The notes under the pieces were generated by a model. The model did not search any database. It saw only the letters and a program-made list of their open reading frames with translations, and was not told the DNA's origin. 64,000 nt of DNA, from NCBI RefSeq assembly GCF_030546645.1, contig NZ_JAUOTO010000003.1, positions 836,956-900,955 on the forward strand. Reading direction: 5' to 3'. A program made the position numbers and the translations under genes. Position 1 is the stretch's first letter. The number at the start of each line of letters is the position of its first letter. Positions 35,272 through 44,319 of the stretch are shown here, one piece after another. The DNA is from Flavitalea plasmicola. GTDB lineage: Bacteria > Bacteroidota > Bacteroidia > Chitinophagales > Chitinophagaceae.

Positions 35272-37545
35272 ATGAGAAAAAAGACCCTTGTAATCACCAT
35301 TACAGGCGTCGCTGTATTCGTGCTGCTGACGTCATTGACCTACATCTGCGTAAAGAAATACAACAACGATAAAGAGACCCGCCAGCTCTACAGGGCAGGA
35401 TTGAAAAGAATATTTGATAGGGACAATGCATTCGTTCCCGAAGCGCAGCTTGCTTTCTTTGATTCGCTGGAGCTGCTGCCGTCGATGCCGGGGCAGAAGG
35501 CCTTGCTGGTTCAATTATATAAGTCCTCGATCCTGTTGAAATTAGGGCAGGAAAAGAAGGCCATCGATATGCTCACTACCCTGGAGCAAAAGTGTGTGAG
35601 CTTTGGAGATTACCGGCTAACCATGAAAGTCCGGAAACAGCTGGGCCTGGCCTACGTGAGGATGGGTGAAAGGAACAACTGCATTGGCAATCACTCTTCC
35701 GGATCATGTATCTTTCCCATCAGCGGATCGGGCGTATATATGGACCCGACTGCTTCCCTGAAAGGCATCGAAGCGTATAAAAGAATGCTGCAGCAGGATT
35801 CCACTGACCTGGAGGCAAAATGGATGCTCAACATCGCATATATGACCATCGGCGCTTATCCCGGAAAAGTGCCGCGAGGTCTGCTGATCCCGGACCTGGA
35901 GGTCGATACCTGCGCTTATAAAGTAAAAGCTTTCGCGGATATGTCCCGTGAACTGAAGCTGAACAATTTCCGGAGTCAGGCCGGAGGCAGCATCGTGGAT
36001 GATTTCAATAATGACGGATACCTGGATATCGTCACCTCCTCCTGGGACCTGGAAGAGCCCATGCATTTCTTTAAGAACAACGCTGATGGCACATTCTCGG
36101 ACGTATCGAAACCGTCCGGGCTGGACGCTATAAAGGGCGGACTCAATATCATTCAGGCGGATTATAACAACGATGGCTTCACGGATATACTGGTGCTGCG
36201 GGGCGCGTGGCTGGGGCAATTCGGCAATCAGCCCAATACCCTGCTGAGGAATAATGGGGATGGCACTTTCACCGACGTTACGATCGAAAGCGGCATCCTT
36301 TCTTTTCATCCTACGCAGACTGCCACCTGGGCGGACTTCAATAACGACGGCTGGCTGGATCTGTTCATCGGGAACGAATCGTTACCCCGGGGATATCCGC
36401 ATCCTTCCGAATTGTACATCAATAACCATGATGGCACCTTCACGGCCAATGTCGCTGCGCTGGCCGGATGTGAAAAGATCGGCTTTATGAAAGGCGTTAC
36501 TTCAGGAGACTACAACAGGGACGGCTGGCCGGATCTATTCATATCCTGCCGTGACGGACAAAAGATCTTACTGAAGAATAAAGGGGTGGAAGGGAATATT
36601 CCACAGTTTGAAGACGTCACGCATGCAGCAGGTCTGGACCATGAGCTGACATATACCTTCCCCACCTGGTTTTGGGATTATGACAACGACGGCTGGCCGG
36701 ATATCTTCGTATGCGGCTATCAATTCCAGGGACCGCTGGGAGCCACTGCCGCAGCGGAGGCTCTTAACCTGCAGGTTCCCCCCAATACCAGCCTTATATA
36801 CCTTTACAGGAACAACCATGATGGCACTTTTACGGATGTTTCCAAACAGGTAGGGCTCGACAAGCCGGTATTTTCCATGGGCTCTAATTTTGGGGACATT
36901 GACAACGATGGCTGGCTGGATATGTACCTGGGTACGGGCAACCCTGATTTTGCTTCCCTTGTCCCTAACAGGATGTTCAAAAACATAGGCGGGCAGCAAT
37001 TTGCGGACGTCACCCGTTCGGCCCGCGTAGGCAACCTGCAAAAAGGCCATGGCGTGGCGTTTGCCGACGTCGACAACGACGGCGACCAGGATGTCTTTGT
37101 TGAAGTAGGAGGGGCCTACAAAGGAGATGCCTATTACAATTCGTTTTATGTCAATCCCGGTCAGAATGACAACAACTGGATAAGTATATTATTGGAAGGT
37201 GTAAGGTCCAACAGGTCTGCCATCGGGGCCCGCATTTCCGCCAGTTTCATGGAGGACGGCAAAAAAAGGACCGTATATATGGACGTGAATTCAGGGGGAA
37301 GCTTTGGCGGCAACCCATTCCGGAAAGAGATCGGGATAGGTAAGGCCACAGTCATCGATGAATTGACCATTCAATGGCCCACGACAAAGACCGTCCAGGT
37401 ATTCAAGAACGTTGCCGTGCGCCAGTTCCTGAAGATCAAAGAAGGCAGCGATCAGCTGGAAAAAATGGGCCTGGATCGCCTTCAGTTCCGGCCGGATAAC
37501 CAAAAATTGAACATGATCAGTTGCATACCAGTATCAGGGAAATAG
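35272..37545 (+). CDS. CRTAC1-like protein with FG-GAP/VCBS propeller and ASPIC/UnbV domain
   Basis: About 757 residues. An N-terminal signal anchor (about 3-23) is followed by a TPR-like helical region to about 200. A propeller follows with seven calcium-binding loops of the form (D/N)xDGxxD: FNNDGYLDI, YNNDGFTDI, FNNDGWLDL, YNRDGWPDL, YDNDGWPDI, IDNDGWLDM and VDNDGDQDV. The end (about 650-735) is an ASPIC/UnbV domain. Such proteins are exported and may bind ligands or matrix; no enzymatic activity is established. The open frame extends to 35209; ATG 35272 fits the membrane segment. Confidence 0.85.
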   Translation: MRKKTLVITITGVAVFVLLTSLTYICVKKYNNDKETRQLYRAGLKRIFDRDNAFVPEAQLAFFDSLELLPSMPGQKALLVQLYKSSILLKLGQEKKAIDMLTTLEQKCVSFGDYRLTMKVRKQLGLAYVRMGERNNCIGNHSSGSCIFPISGSGVYMDPTASLKGIEAYKRMLQQDSTDLEAKWMLNIAYMTIGAYPGKVPRGLLIPDLEVDTCAYKVKAFADMSRELKLNNFRSQAGGSIVDDFNNDGYLDIVTSSWDLEEPMHFFKNNADGTFSDVSKPSGLDAIKGGLNIIQADYNNDGFTDILVLRGAWLGQFGNQPNTLLRNNGDGTFTDVTIESGILSFHPTQTATWADFNNDGWLDLFIGNESLPRGYPHPSELYINNHDGTFTANVAALAGCEKIGFMKGVTSGDYNRDGWPDLFISCRDGQKILLKNKGVEGNIPQFEDVTHAAGLDHELTYTFPTWFWDYDNDGWPDIFVCGYQFQGPLGATAAAEALNLQVPPNTSLIYLYRNNHDGTFTDVSKQVGLDKPVFSMGSNFGDIDNDGWLDMYLGTGNPDFASLVPNRMFKNIGGQQFADVTRSARVGNLQKGHGVAFADVDNDGDQDVFVEVGGAYKGDAYYNSFYVNPGQNDNNWISILLEGVRSNRSAIGARISASFMEDGKKRTVYMDVNSGGSFGGNPFRKEIGIGKATVIDELTIQWPTTKTVQVFKNVAVRQFLKIKEGSDQLEKMGLDRLQFRPDNQKLNMISCIPVSGK

Positions 37546-37557
37546 ACGTTTGTGTAT

Positions 37558-37565
37558 TACATTTG
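37558..37565 (+). promoter_or_regulatory. Candidate -7 box upstream of the OmpA-type gene
   Basis: TACATTTG, followed by C, exactly matches TAnnTTTG, 26 bases before the start codon at 37591. No TTG element is found at the right distance. Confidence 0.38.
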
Positions 37566-37590
37566 CGCAGCAATGCTAAACCCTTAAAAT

Positions 37591-38550
37591 ATGCGACCCG
37601 TCTATTTCTGTCTGGCGATCCTGCCCCCCGTCCTGTTACTGTCTTGTGTCAGCTCCGGCAAATTCAAGGCCATGCAGCAGGAATCCCAAAAGTATGACTC
37701 CCTGTACACCTGGTCACAACGCACCCTGAAGACCTGCCAGGAGGATAATACCACCCTCAGGAGGCAAAAATCATCGCTGCAGGACCAGATGAGCAGCCTG
37801 AACCTGGAGCTCAATGCCTCTAAGGAAAACAATACGCTTTTGAGAAAGCAATTGCAGGATATCTCAGCGCTGAGCAGCGCCCAGGCGGAAAGTATAAAAA
37901 AATCGCTGGACAACATGGGCGCGAATGACATCTTCATCCGGGAGCTGCAGTCCGGAATAAAACACCGGGATTCGGTGAACCTGGCCGTGATAATGAACCT
38001 GAAGGCGTACCTGGGCAATCTCGGCGACCAGGACATGCATATAAAGGTGTGGAAGGGTACGGTCTCCGTCGACTTTTCCGACAGCCTTTTATTCAATGGA
38101 GACAGCGCGACCTACGCTCTCACGGATAAAGGGAAGGCTGTATTAGGCAGGCTGGCCAGGGCGCTGAACAATGGTCCCGATGTCGAGTTCATGGTCGAAG
38201 GGCACACAGACAGCCTTGCGTATCAGCAGGGCGAATTGCTGGACAACTGGGATCTCAGCGCAAAACGGGCGACTTCCGTGGTAAGGATATTGCAAAATCA
38301 ATATAATATAGCGCCTCAGCGGATGACGGCCGCCGGTCGCAGCGAATATGTCACCGTTGGTCCCAATGATACGCCGGAAGGACGGTCGGCCAACAGGCGT
38401 ACCAGGATCGTTATTTTCCCCCAGATGGACCAGGTGCTCAGGCTGCTGGAACGTAGTAAACAGGGACAGGCAGAACCAGCAGTCCCCGCCGGGCCGGCTT
38501 CTGCACCAGCAGCACCGCCGGCCCCGACGCCGGCTGTCACTGGAGCTTAA
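37591..38550 (+). CDS. OmpA-family lipoprotein with coiled coil
   Basis: 319 residues. The lipobox LLLSC gives an acylated Cys19; a coiled coil runs from about 30 to 110; the OmpA C-terminal peptidoglycan-binding domain follows at about 165-275 (VEGHTDSLAYQQ, DLSAKRATSVVRIL, NRRTRIVI). The tail is a Pro/Ala-rich segment. It should link the outer membrane to the cell wall. It ends eight bases from the convergent FtsX permease gene. Confidence 0.88.
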   Translation: MRPVYFCLAILPPVLLLSCVSSGKFKAMQQESQKYDSLYTWSQRTLKTCQEDNTTLRRQKSSLQDQMSSLNLELNASKENNTLLRKQLQDISALSSAQAESIKKSLDNMGANDIFIRELQSGIKHRDSVNLAVIMNLKAYLGNLGDQDMHIKVWKGTVSVDFSDSLLFNGDSATYALTDKGKAVLGRLARALNNGPDVEFMVEGHTDSLAYQQGELLDNWDLSAKRATSVVRILQNQYNIAPQRMTAAGRSEYVTVGPNDTPEGRSANRRTRIVIFPQMDQVLRLLERSKQGQAEPAVPAGPASAPAAPPAPTPAVTGA

Positions 38551-38558
38551 TGCTATGC

Positions 38559-40943
38559 CTATTCCGACCGAAGGCTTTTGATGGGGTTCATGAGAGCTGC
38601 CCTGATGATCTGGTAACTTACTGTCAGCAGGGTCAAAGCGAATGCTCCCGCCCCTGCCATTACGAATATCCACGGGGAGATGCCCGGCCTGTATTCAAAG
38701 TTAAGCAGCCAGTTATGCATAAATATATAGGCTGTGGGTGATGCGATGAGCACGGAGATGAGGACTAGGATGATAAATTCCCTGGACATCAGCCGCCAGA
38801 GATGGAAGACGGACGCACCCAGCACTTTTCGTACGCCGACCTCTTTCGTTCTTTGCTCCGCCATAAATGAAGCCATGCCAAACAGTCCGAGACAGCTGAT
38901 AAAAATGGCAAGGCCGGAGAAAATGCCCGATAGCTTGCCGATCCTTTGCTCGTTCTCGAATTTTTTGGCATATTCCTGATCTACGAATTGGTAGGTGAAT
39001 GGATAGGCAGGGTTGTATCTGCTGAAGACGGCTGCTATTTGTGCCAGGGCCCTGGATGCATTTATTGCCGGGTTTATTTTCAGGGTGACTGCCCGGTTCT
39101 GACCGCCGGATATATGAAAGATCGATGGGCTCACCGACTGGTAGGGCGATTCAAAAACGATGTTGCTAACGATGCCGATCACGTGAAAAGGTTTTCCATC
39201 CCACCGGATCGTCTCACCTATAGGATGCTTGGATCCAATGAGCTTCGCCGCGGCCTCATTTAATATGAAAGCGTTCGAGTCCGTTGGGAAATCACGTGAA
39301 AAATCACGGCCCTCGATGACCTTCCAGCCAATGGTTTTACCATATTCATAAGTGATATTGCTGATCGCAAAATCAACGGGTAAATTCTGGTCTTTACCTT
39401 CCCAGTTGAATTTTGTATCGCCGACATTAAAATCCGTCGTAGTGTTGACGGATGCTCCTATCTCTGTAACTACCTGGGACTGCCGCAACTCCTCCCTGAT
39501 CGTGTTGAAATTTTTCTGAATATCCGAAGTCACTGGTATGGTGATAAGCCCATTGCTGTCATACCCGATGGGTCGGTTGCGGCTGTATTCGATCTGTCGG
39601 TAAACAACGATCGTACCGATCACCAGGATGACGGAAACAGTGAACTGCAATACAACCAATACCTTTCGCGGCAGGGACGCCAGCCTGCCGACTTTGAAAG
39701 TTCCTTTCAGCACTTTCACTGGCTGGAAAGAGGAGAGATATAAGGCCGGGTAAAGGCCGGCAATAAGACCGGTAAGCAAAATAAAAGCCAGGTTCGCCAG
39801 CCAGAACCCGGGACTCGACCAGGGAATACCCAGCTTCTTACCTGCCACCTCATTAAAGAAGGGCAGGATCAGCAACATCCAGGCCAGAGCGAGGATAAAG
39901 GCAAAGGCAACTGCCAGCAGGGACTCGCTGAAGAACTGGCCGATCAGCTGGCTGCGGACCGAACCGATCGTTTTGCGGATGCCCACCTCCTTTGCCCGTT
40001 TTTCAGACCGGGCCGTACTGAGGTTCATAAAATTGATACAGGCCAACAGCAGCACGAAGATTCCTATAATGCCAAAAAGCCAGACGTTTTGAATCTGTTC
40101 CCTGCTCTTAGCTCCATCATTAAAGGGAGAATATAAATGCCATCTGGGCATGGGATGAAGGAAAACAACAGGCTGTAATACACGGGCTTCTTCAGGCGGC
40201 AGCTTTTTTACCCGGAGATCCCTCAACTTATCCGACACCTGCTGCATATCCGCTCCATCATTCAGCCGGACAAAGGTCTGGAACCTGTTATGCGTCCAGG
40301 GGTTAGACTCGGTCTTTATCTCCGGTTTCATCATCACATAGAGCTCCCAGGGCGCGATAAAGGAAATATCTTTGAAATCGGAGTTATAGGGCAGATCTTC
40401 ATAAACACCCGTCACCTTTACGTTCTCCTTATCTTCCATTTTGAGTATCCTTCCGACGGGATCAGCATCTCCATAGATGGCTTTTGCCAATGAAGCAGAA
40501 AGTAAAATGGAGGAAGGTTCCTTTAATCCTTCTCTTGATCCCCTTATCATTTGTAAGGAAAGCATGTCCGTCGCTGCTGGCTCCATGAAATTTCCCTTAT
40601 TCATGAATTTATTCTCGCCATTTGTCAATACATACTGCCTGGTAAATGTAGACATCACCACATACTTGAAATCACTGCCGTAGCTGCTCTTCAGTTCCGC
40701 GCCCATCGGGTAGGGGTTATAGGCAAGCGATATCCTTTCGCTGTTGTAATTGTAATTCCACATCACCTGCGCAATATGATCGTGATCCTGGAATTGTGTG
40801 TTGAAAGAGAACTCATCGCGGATCCAAAGGCCGATCAGCATGGCGACGGACATTCCGACAGAGAGGCCGGCAATATTGATGAAGGAATGCGCTTTGTGTT
40901 TGAAAAGACTACGCAGCGCGATCTTGAAATAGTTTTTTAGCAC
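38559..40943 (-). CDS. FtsX/MacB-like ABC transporter permease (paralogue 2)
   Basis: About 794 residues, paralogous to the permease at 26430-28778: it shares LKNYFKIALRSLFKHK at the N-terminus and INFMNLSTARSEKRAKEVG with GSVRSQLIGQFF after it. Two MacB-core/FtsX units. The frame reaches ATG 40994, but that would overlap the upstream gene, and the family N-terminus begins at GTG 40943, ten bases after that gene's stop. It is probably cotranscribed with the PD40 protein gene. No ATPase is adjacent. Confidence 0.86.
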   Translation of the reverse strand: MLKNYFKIALRSLFKHKAHSFINIAGLSVGMSVAMLIGLWIRDEFSFNTQFQDHDHIAQVMWNYNYNSERISLAYNPYPMGAELKSSYGSDFKYVVMSTFTRQYVLTNGENKFMNKGNFMEPAATDMLSLQMIRGSREGLKEPSSILLSASLAKAIYGDADPVGRILKMEDKENVKVTGVYEDLPYNSDFKDISFIAPWELYVMMKPEIKTESNPWTHNRFQTFVRLNDGADMQQVSDKLRDLRVKKLPPEEARVLQPVVFLHPMPRWHLYSPFNDGAKSREQIQNVWLFGIIGIFVLLLACINFMNLSTARSEKRAKEVGIRKTIGSVRSQLIGQFFSESLLAVAFAFILALAWMLLILPFFNEVAGKKLGIPWSSPGFWLANLAFILLTGLIAGLYPALYLSSFQPVKVLKGTFKVGRLASLPRKVLVVLQFTVSVILVIGTIVVYRQIEYSRNRPIGYDSNGLITIPVTSDIQKNFNTIREELRQSQVVTEIGASVNTTTDFNVGDTKFNWEGKDQNLPVDFAISNITYEYGKTIGWKVIEGRDFSRDFPTDSNAFILNEAAAKLIGSKHPIGETIRWDGKPFHVIGIVSNIVFESPYQSVSPSIFHISGGQNRAVTLKINPAINASRALAQIAAVFSRYNPAYPFTYQFVDQEYAKKFENEQRIGKLSGIFSGLAIFISCLGLFGMASFMAEQRTKEVGVRKVLGASVFHLWRLMSREFIILVLISVLIASPTAYIFMHNWLLNFEYRPGISPWIFVMAGAGAFALTLLTVSYQIIRAALMNPIKSLRSE

Positions 40944-40953
40944 GGGATAATGT

Positions 40954-42144
40954 TTAATCGATTTGCAATGTAAAATGGCAGGCAGCCGCGGCATTGGCCG
41001 TGTCGGTCGCCGATATCCTTATTGTATACGTTCCTTTCTCCATCGGCGTCCCGGCAAGAACCTTTGTTGCCGGATCGAATTTCAACCAGGATGGCAGCGG
41101 ACTGCCATTGTCGAGCCCCGCCGACCAGGTCAGCGTCTGGTTGCCGTCATCATCCATGAAGGTACGTTCAGGGATCTGCAGCCGAAAAGACTGTCCCATC
41201 TTTGTCTCCTGGTCTCCGGGCGCTACGCTGACGTAGGGTTCAAAATTGGTATGCCGCAGGTTCTCCAGCATCCGGTCGAAACGGACCCAATATATAAAAC
41301 AGGACTTGGGCCCGGTGCCGCGGGTATAGAACAGGTATTTGTTGTCCGGTGTAACATATTCTCCCCATCGGTGCGCCAGTCCGTTATTGATCAGGGGTCC
41401 CAGGGATTTAGGGTTCGTCCAGGTTTTGTCCGGTTTACGGTAGCTGATATACAGCTCACACTGGAATTCTTTTGTTTCTTTGGCGCTGAGGACCATGAAG
41501 GATTCGTCTGGCGCGATGAAAAAATCACCGTCAAATCCCGGAGTGTTCAGTGGAACTCCCAGGCTTGCAATGACAGTGTCCTTGCCCTTGATGGAAAAGG
41601 TACAAAAATCATAGGTGCTCCAGTCCTTTATATCACCCTGGTGGGCATTGCTGCCTGCATAGCTGATGCCGCTCCGGACAGGCATATAATCATAAAGGCC
41701 ATAATTCATTTTCAGGTAGATCTCCGGTTCTGTCCAGCCATTGGAAGTCCTGGAGGAGCGGTACACCTCTCCCTTTTGCCGCAGGAAATACAAGGTCTTT
41801 CCATCCATAGAAAAGGTGGGCGCGTAGAATTGAGTGTTAAGAACGAACGGGCCATTCCATTTGCCGTTGTCGAACTTCATGTACTTGACTTTTAAGTTCG
41901 TATGGCTGAACCATTCCGTATTATGGCTAAAATAGAATTCTTTTCCATCCGGCGAGAAAGCTATTCTGTCTCCGGCCCAGGCGCTTGTGTCAGCCAGCCT
42001 GCCGGGAGCAAAGACCCTGGGTGTGTCAGAAGGCAACGGTTCTCCGAGATAAGCATTGCGGTCGTTCCAGAAATTATTTTGTGCATGCAATTGAATGTGT
42101 GCACAAAACAAGGCCATCATAGGAAATAAGGTTGACCTGTTCAT
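40954..42144 (-). CDS. Exported PD40 propeller protein with putative Ig domain
   Basis: 396 residues. A signal peptide (ending LHAQ) is followed by WD40-like/PD40 repeats (IAFSPDGKEFYFSH, APTFSMDGKTLYFL, GEYVTPDNKYLFYT), with a C-terminal putative Ig (He_PIG-like) domain (MGQSFRLQIPERTFMDDD, LAGTPMEKGTYTIRI). Likely a periplasmic or surface sensor or binding protein. It is expressed leftward with the FtsX permease and divergent from the peptide-synthetase operon; both start regions lie in one inverted repeat at 42190-42218. Confidence 0.8.
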   Translation of the reverse strand: MNRSTLFPMMALFCAHIQLHAQNNFWNDRNAYLGEPLPSDTPRVFAPGRLADTSAWAGDRIAFSPDGKEFYFSHNTEWFSHTNLKVKYMKFDNGKWNGPFVLNTQFYAPTFSMDGKTLYFLRQKGEVYRSSRTSNGWTEPEIYLKMNYGLYDYMPVRSGISYAGSNAHQGDIKDWSTYDFCTFSIKGKDTVIASLGVPLNTPGFDGDFFIAPDESFMVLSAKETKEFQCELYISYRKPDKTWTNPKSLGPLINNGLAHRWGEYVTPDNKYLFYTRGTGPKSCFIYWVRFDRMLENLRHTNFEPYVSVAPGDQETKMGQSFRLQIPERTFMDDDGNQTLTWSAGLDNGSPLPSWLKFDPATKVLAGTPMEKGTYTIRISATDTANAAAACHFTLQID

Positions 42145-42185
42145 AATGAAAAATAGATTGTAGTAAAATTATTTTTTAATATTTA

Positions 42186-42216
42186 CTTGTTCAAATTTAT
42201 TTATTCCCTAAATTTG
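42186..42216 (+). promoter_or_regulatory. Promoter of the nonribosomal peptide operon
   Basis: CTTG (42186-42189), a 19-base spacer and TAAATTTG (42209-42216) match the Bacteroidota promoter pattern with ideal spacing. The start point would be near 42223, giving a leader of about 190 bases before the first gene. All ten genes to the window end run in this direction with gaps of at most 25 bases, so this may drive the whole cluster. Confidence 0.68.
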
Positions 42217-42218
42217 AA
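42190..42218. promoter_or_regulatory. Perfect inverted repeat holding two opposed -7 boxes
   Basis: TTCAAATTTA (42190-42199) and TAAATTTGAA (42209-42218) are perfect reverse complements nine bases apart. Each arm contains TAAATTTG, one reading right toward the peptide operon and one (42192-42199) reading left toward the PD40/FtsX genes. One bound regulator could control both directions. Confidence 0.55.
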
Positions 42219-42239
42219 AACAGAGGTCTAATACATTTT

Positions 42240-42301
42240 AATAGCCGGCATTGCATCGCATGGCTATTTTCATTTTAAGGAAAGATATTACTGTTAATAT
42301 C
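42240..42301 (+). promoter_or_regulatory. Two hairpins in the leader of the peptide operon
   Basis: AATAGCC (42240-42246) pairs with GGCTATT (42262-42268), and GATATTA (42284-42290) pairs perfectly with TAATATC (42295-42301) around CTGT. No T-run follows, so this is not an obvious attenuator. The rest of the 42145-42410 gap is AT-rich and shows no coding signal. Confidence 0.35.
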
Positions 42302-42410
42302 TGTAGCGGTAGCTATATGCTTTCACTTAATCATTTATTGTTCCTCTTCATCCTGCTGTACATCAGCTCCTTTTTATAATCCTCCTTTTTCTGGTACGAA
42401 GATTTTTAAC

Positions 42411-42893
42411 ATGCTCCACCATCACACCGGCAGCCTGGTAGATGACCTTATTGAGTTAGGCGATTCTACCACCTTATTCCTGGAGGCGCTGAGAGGGAAT
42501 CGCTTACTGGTGACGATCCTGTCCCAGGAAGAGATTTTTCTTTCCGGCCATTGGGTCATTAAAAGAGTGGTCAAGCTTTTTTTCGATACACCTGAAATAC
42601 CCGTGCTGTATTGTGTCAGCTATCTCAACCGGGATAGCCTGACTGAAGAAGAATACAAATGCCTCGTGGATGACACGCTGCCGATCGGCCTGGTATTCCT
42701 GGCACTGAACAATGCCCATTCCATACAAAAGAAAAATATAACCACTATCCAGGAGATCAGCCCTGATCACGCGGCCTTTCTGAATGTAAGATCCCCGAAG
42801 ATCTTTAGAAAGAAATATGATTATTGGGTCGACGATCGTGAGATAGGCTGCATTTGCGAATTCTTTAATGAAGAATCTTTAGGCCGCGTTTAA
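42411..42893 (+). CDS. Chorismate lyase (UbiC)-like protein, likely 4-hydroxybenzoate former
   Basis: 160 residues. By eye it follows the chorismate pyruvate-lyase fold from end to end: RLLVTILSQEEIFL (UbiC opening strand), IKRVVKLFFDTPEIP with Arg52 at the place of E. coli Arg76, DDTLPIGLVFL at the LGRYLF stretch, and DYWVDDREIGCICEFF with Glu150 at the place of catalytic Glu155. UbiC splits chorismate into 4-hydroxybenzoate and pyruvate. As first gene of a peptide-synthetase operon, followed by an AMP-ligase and a carrier protein, it would supply an aromatic starter, as known for elansolid in Chitinophaga. Similarity is distant, so another aryl product or a binding role is possible. Confidence 0.62.
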   Translation: MLHHHTGSLVDDLIELGDSTTLFLEALRGNRLLVTILSQEEIFLSGHWVIKRVVKLFFDTPEIPVLYCVSYLNRDSLTEEEYKCLVDDTLPIGLVFLALNNAHSIQKKNITTIQEISPDHAAFLNVRSPKIFRKKYDYWVDDREIGCICEFFNEESLGRV

Positions 42894-42906
42894 AATATCG
42901 CTGAAC

Positions 42907-44319
42907 ATGCTTATTATCCCCCCGGACGCAGGCGCAAGGCGGCTCCGCGATGACCATGCTATCATTTCCTATGCAGATGTGCCGCAATTGCTGAAAGACC
43001 TGGAACTGTTTTTCAAAACCAACGATGAACAGCAGATACATTGTCTGGCATTGACGGCGGAGAACAGCATTACGCGCGTGCTCGTTCTGCTCTATCTTCT
43101 TTCGGCAAGGGTCAATTTTTACCTGCAGTCGCCGCATATGACTTCCGGAGGATCGGCTCCTCCTTTTTGCGACCTGCTCCTCTCAGTAGGCGATGATCCC
43201 TTCTCTATGGGCCAGACACTGGAGCTCAGAAGGAACCCGGCGCATGCCGGTAAGGGGAATGCCTTCATACCTGGTAATGGGTCTGTCCTTTTTTCTTCTT
43301 CCGGCAGTTCCGGCCGGCCGAAGTATATACATTACCGGCAGGAAATGCTGATCCGGAATGCGTATGGCGGCGTGAAAAGGTTTGGGTTCCGCCAACAATC
43401 AAGGGTATTGGTACCCGTGCCGGTCGGACACATGTATGGTTTGGGCGTAGGTCTGCTGCCGGCGCTCCTGTGCGGAGCAGAGCTTTGCCTCATAGAAAGG
43501 AACAATGTCGTTAAATTCCTGGACAGGATGTCATCATTTCTGCCCGATATAACCCTGATCACACCCACAGTGGCCAAAATGTTATTGACCCTCGGCAAAG
43601 CCATTCCTGCAAAAAGCATTTACATCACCGCAGGCGAAAAGATCAGGCAGGACACCTGGCGGAACTTCACATCTGCCTATGGTCCCCTGATCAATCTATA
43701 CGGCTGTACAGAAATGGGCGCTATTGCCACGACGCCTGTTGATGACAGCCTTCAGGAAAGGAGCGAGGGAATATTGCAGCCCCTGGACGAAGTAGAAGTA
43801 AAGATCGCGGGCGGAGAGAAAGGCGAGGTGTTATGCAGGCATCCTGCGGGCTTTGAATGTTATGTCGACAGCAAAGGCGATCGCGTTCCCTCGCCGGCCG
43901 CTGCCGACGGCTGGTATGCCACCCGCGATATGGGCGCGGACGCCGGTGACGGCAGATTCACCGTCATGGGAAGAATGGATAATTGCATCAACCGGGCCGG
44001 GTTCCTTATTTCCCTGGATGAGGTCGCGTCAATGCTGGAGAACATGTTCCCGGAAATAAGCCAGGCGGTTGTTTTTGAACAGGAAGAAGAAAATGGGCTG
44101 GTCACAGGCCTGACGGCTGTCTGCGAACTGGCCAAAGGTTACGAACTGGAAGAAGGACTTGCCAGAAAACGCTGCAGGTCTGGCATGCACAGCCATTTCG
44201 TTCCCGATATCATTCATATTGTGCAAGATATGGCCAGGCTGCAAAATGGCAAGCCGGACAGGATCTCTTTGATCGACCAGTATAAAACCATTGTTAAAAA
44301 TAAAAATCAACGATCATGA
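42907..44319 (+). CDS. Stand-alone aryl/acyl AMP-ligase
   Basis: 470 residues of the adenylate-forming (ANL) superfamily. Visible motifs: VLFSSSGSSGRPKYI (phosphate loop, about 127-141), LYGCTEMGAIA (about 263-273), YATRDMG, GRMDNCINRAGFLISLDEV (hinge) and the C-terminal lysine in LQNGKPDRISL. It would activate a carboxylic acid with ATP and pass it to CoA or to the carrier protein encoded next, whose gene overlaps its end by four bases. Given the UbiC-like gene before it, the likely substrate is 4-hydroxybenzoate; a fatty acid cannot be excluded. Confidence 0.85.
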   Translation: MLIIPPDAGARRLRDDHAIISYADVPQLLKDLELFFKTNDEQQIHCLALTAENSITRVLVLLYLLSARVNFYLQSPHMTSGGSAPPFCDLLLSVGDDPFSMGQTLELRRNPAHAGKGNAFIPGNGSVLFSSSGSSGRPKYIHYRQEMLIRNAYGGVKRFGFRQQSRVLVPVPVGHMYGLGVGLLPALLCGAELCLIERNNVVKFLDRMSSFLPDITLITPTVAKMLLTLGKAIPAKSIYITAGEKIRQDTWRNFTSAYGPLINLYGCTEMGAIATTPVDDSLQERSEGILQPLDEVEVKIAGGEKGEVLCRHPAGFECYVDSKGDRVPSPAAADGWYATRDMGADAGDGRFTVMGRMDNCINRAGFLISLDEVASMLENMFPEISQAVVFEQEEENGLVTGLTAVCELAKGYELEEGLARKRCRSGMHSHFVPDIIHIVQDMARLQNGKPDRISLIDQYKTIVKNKNQRS

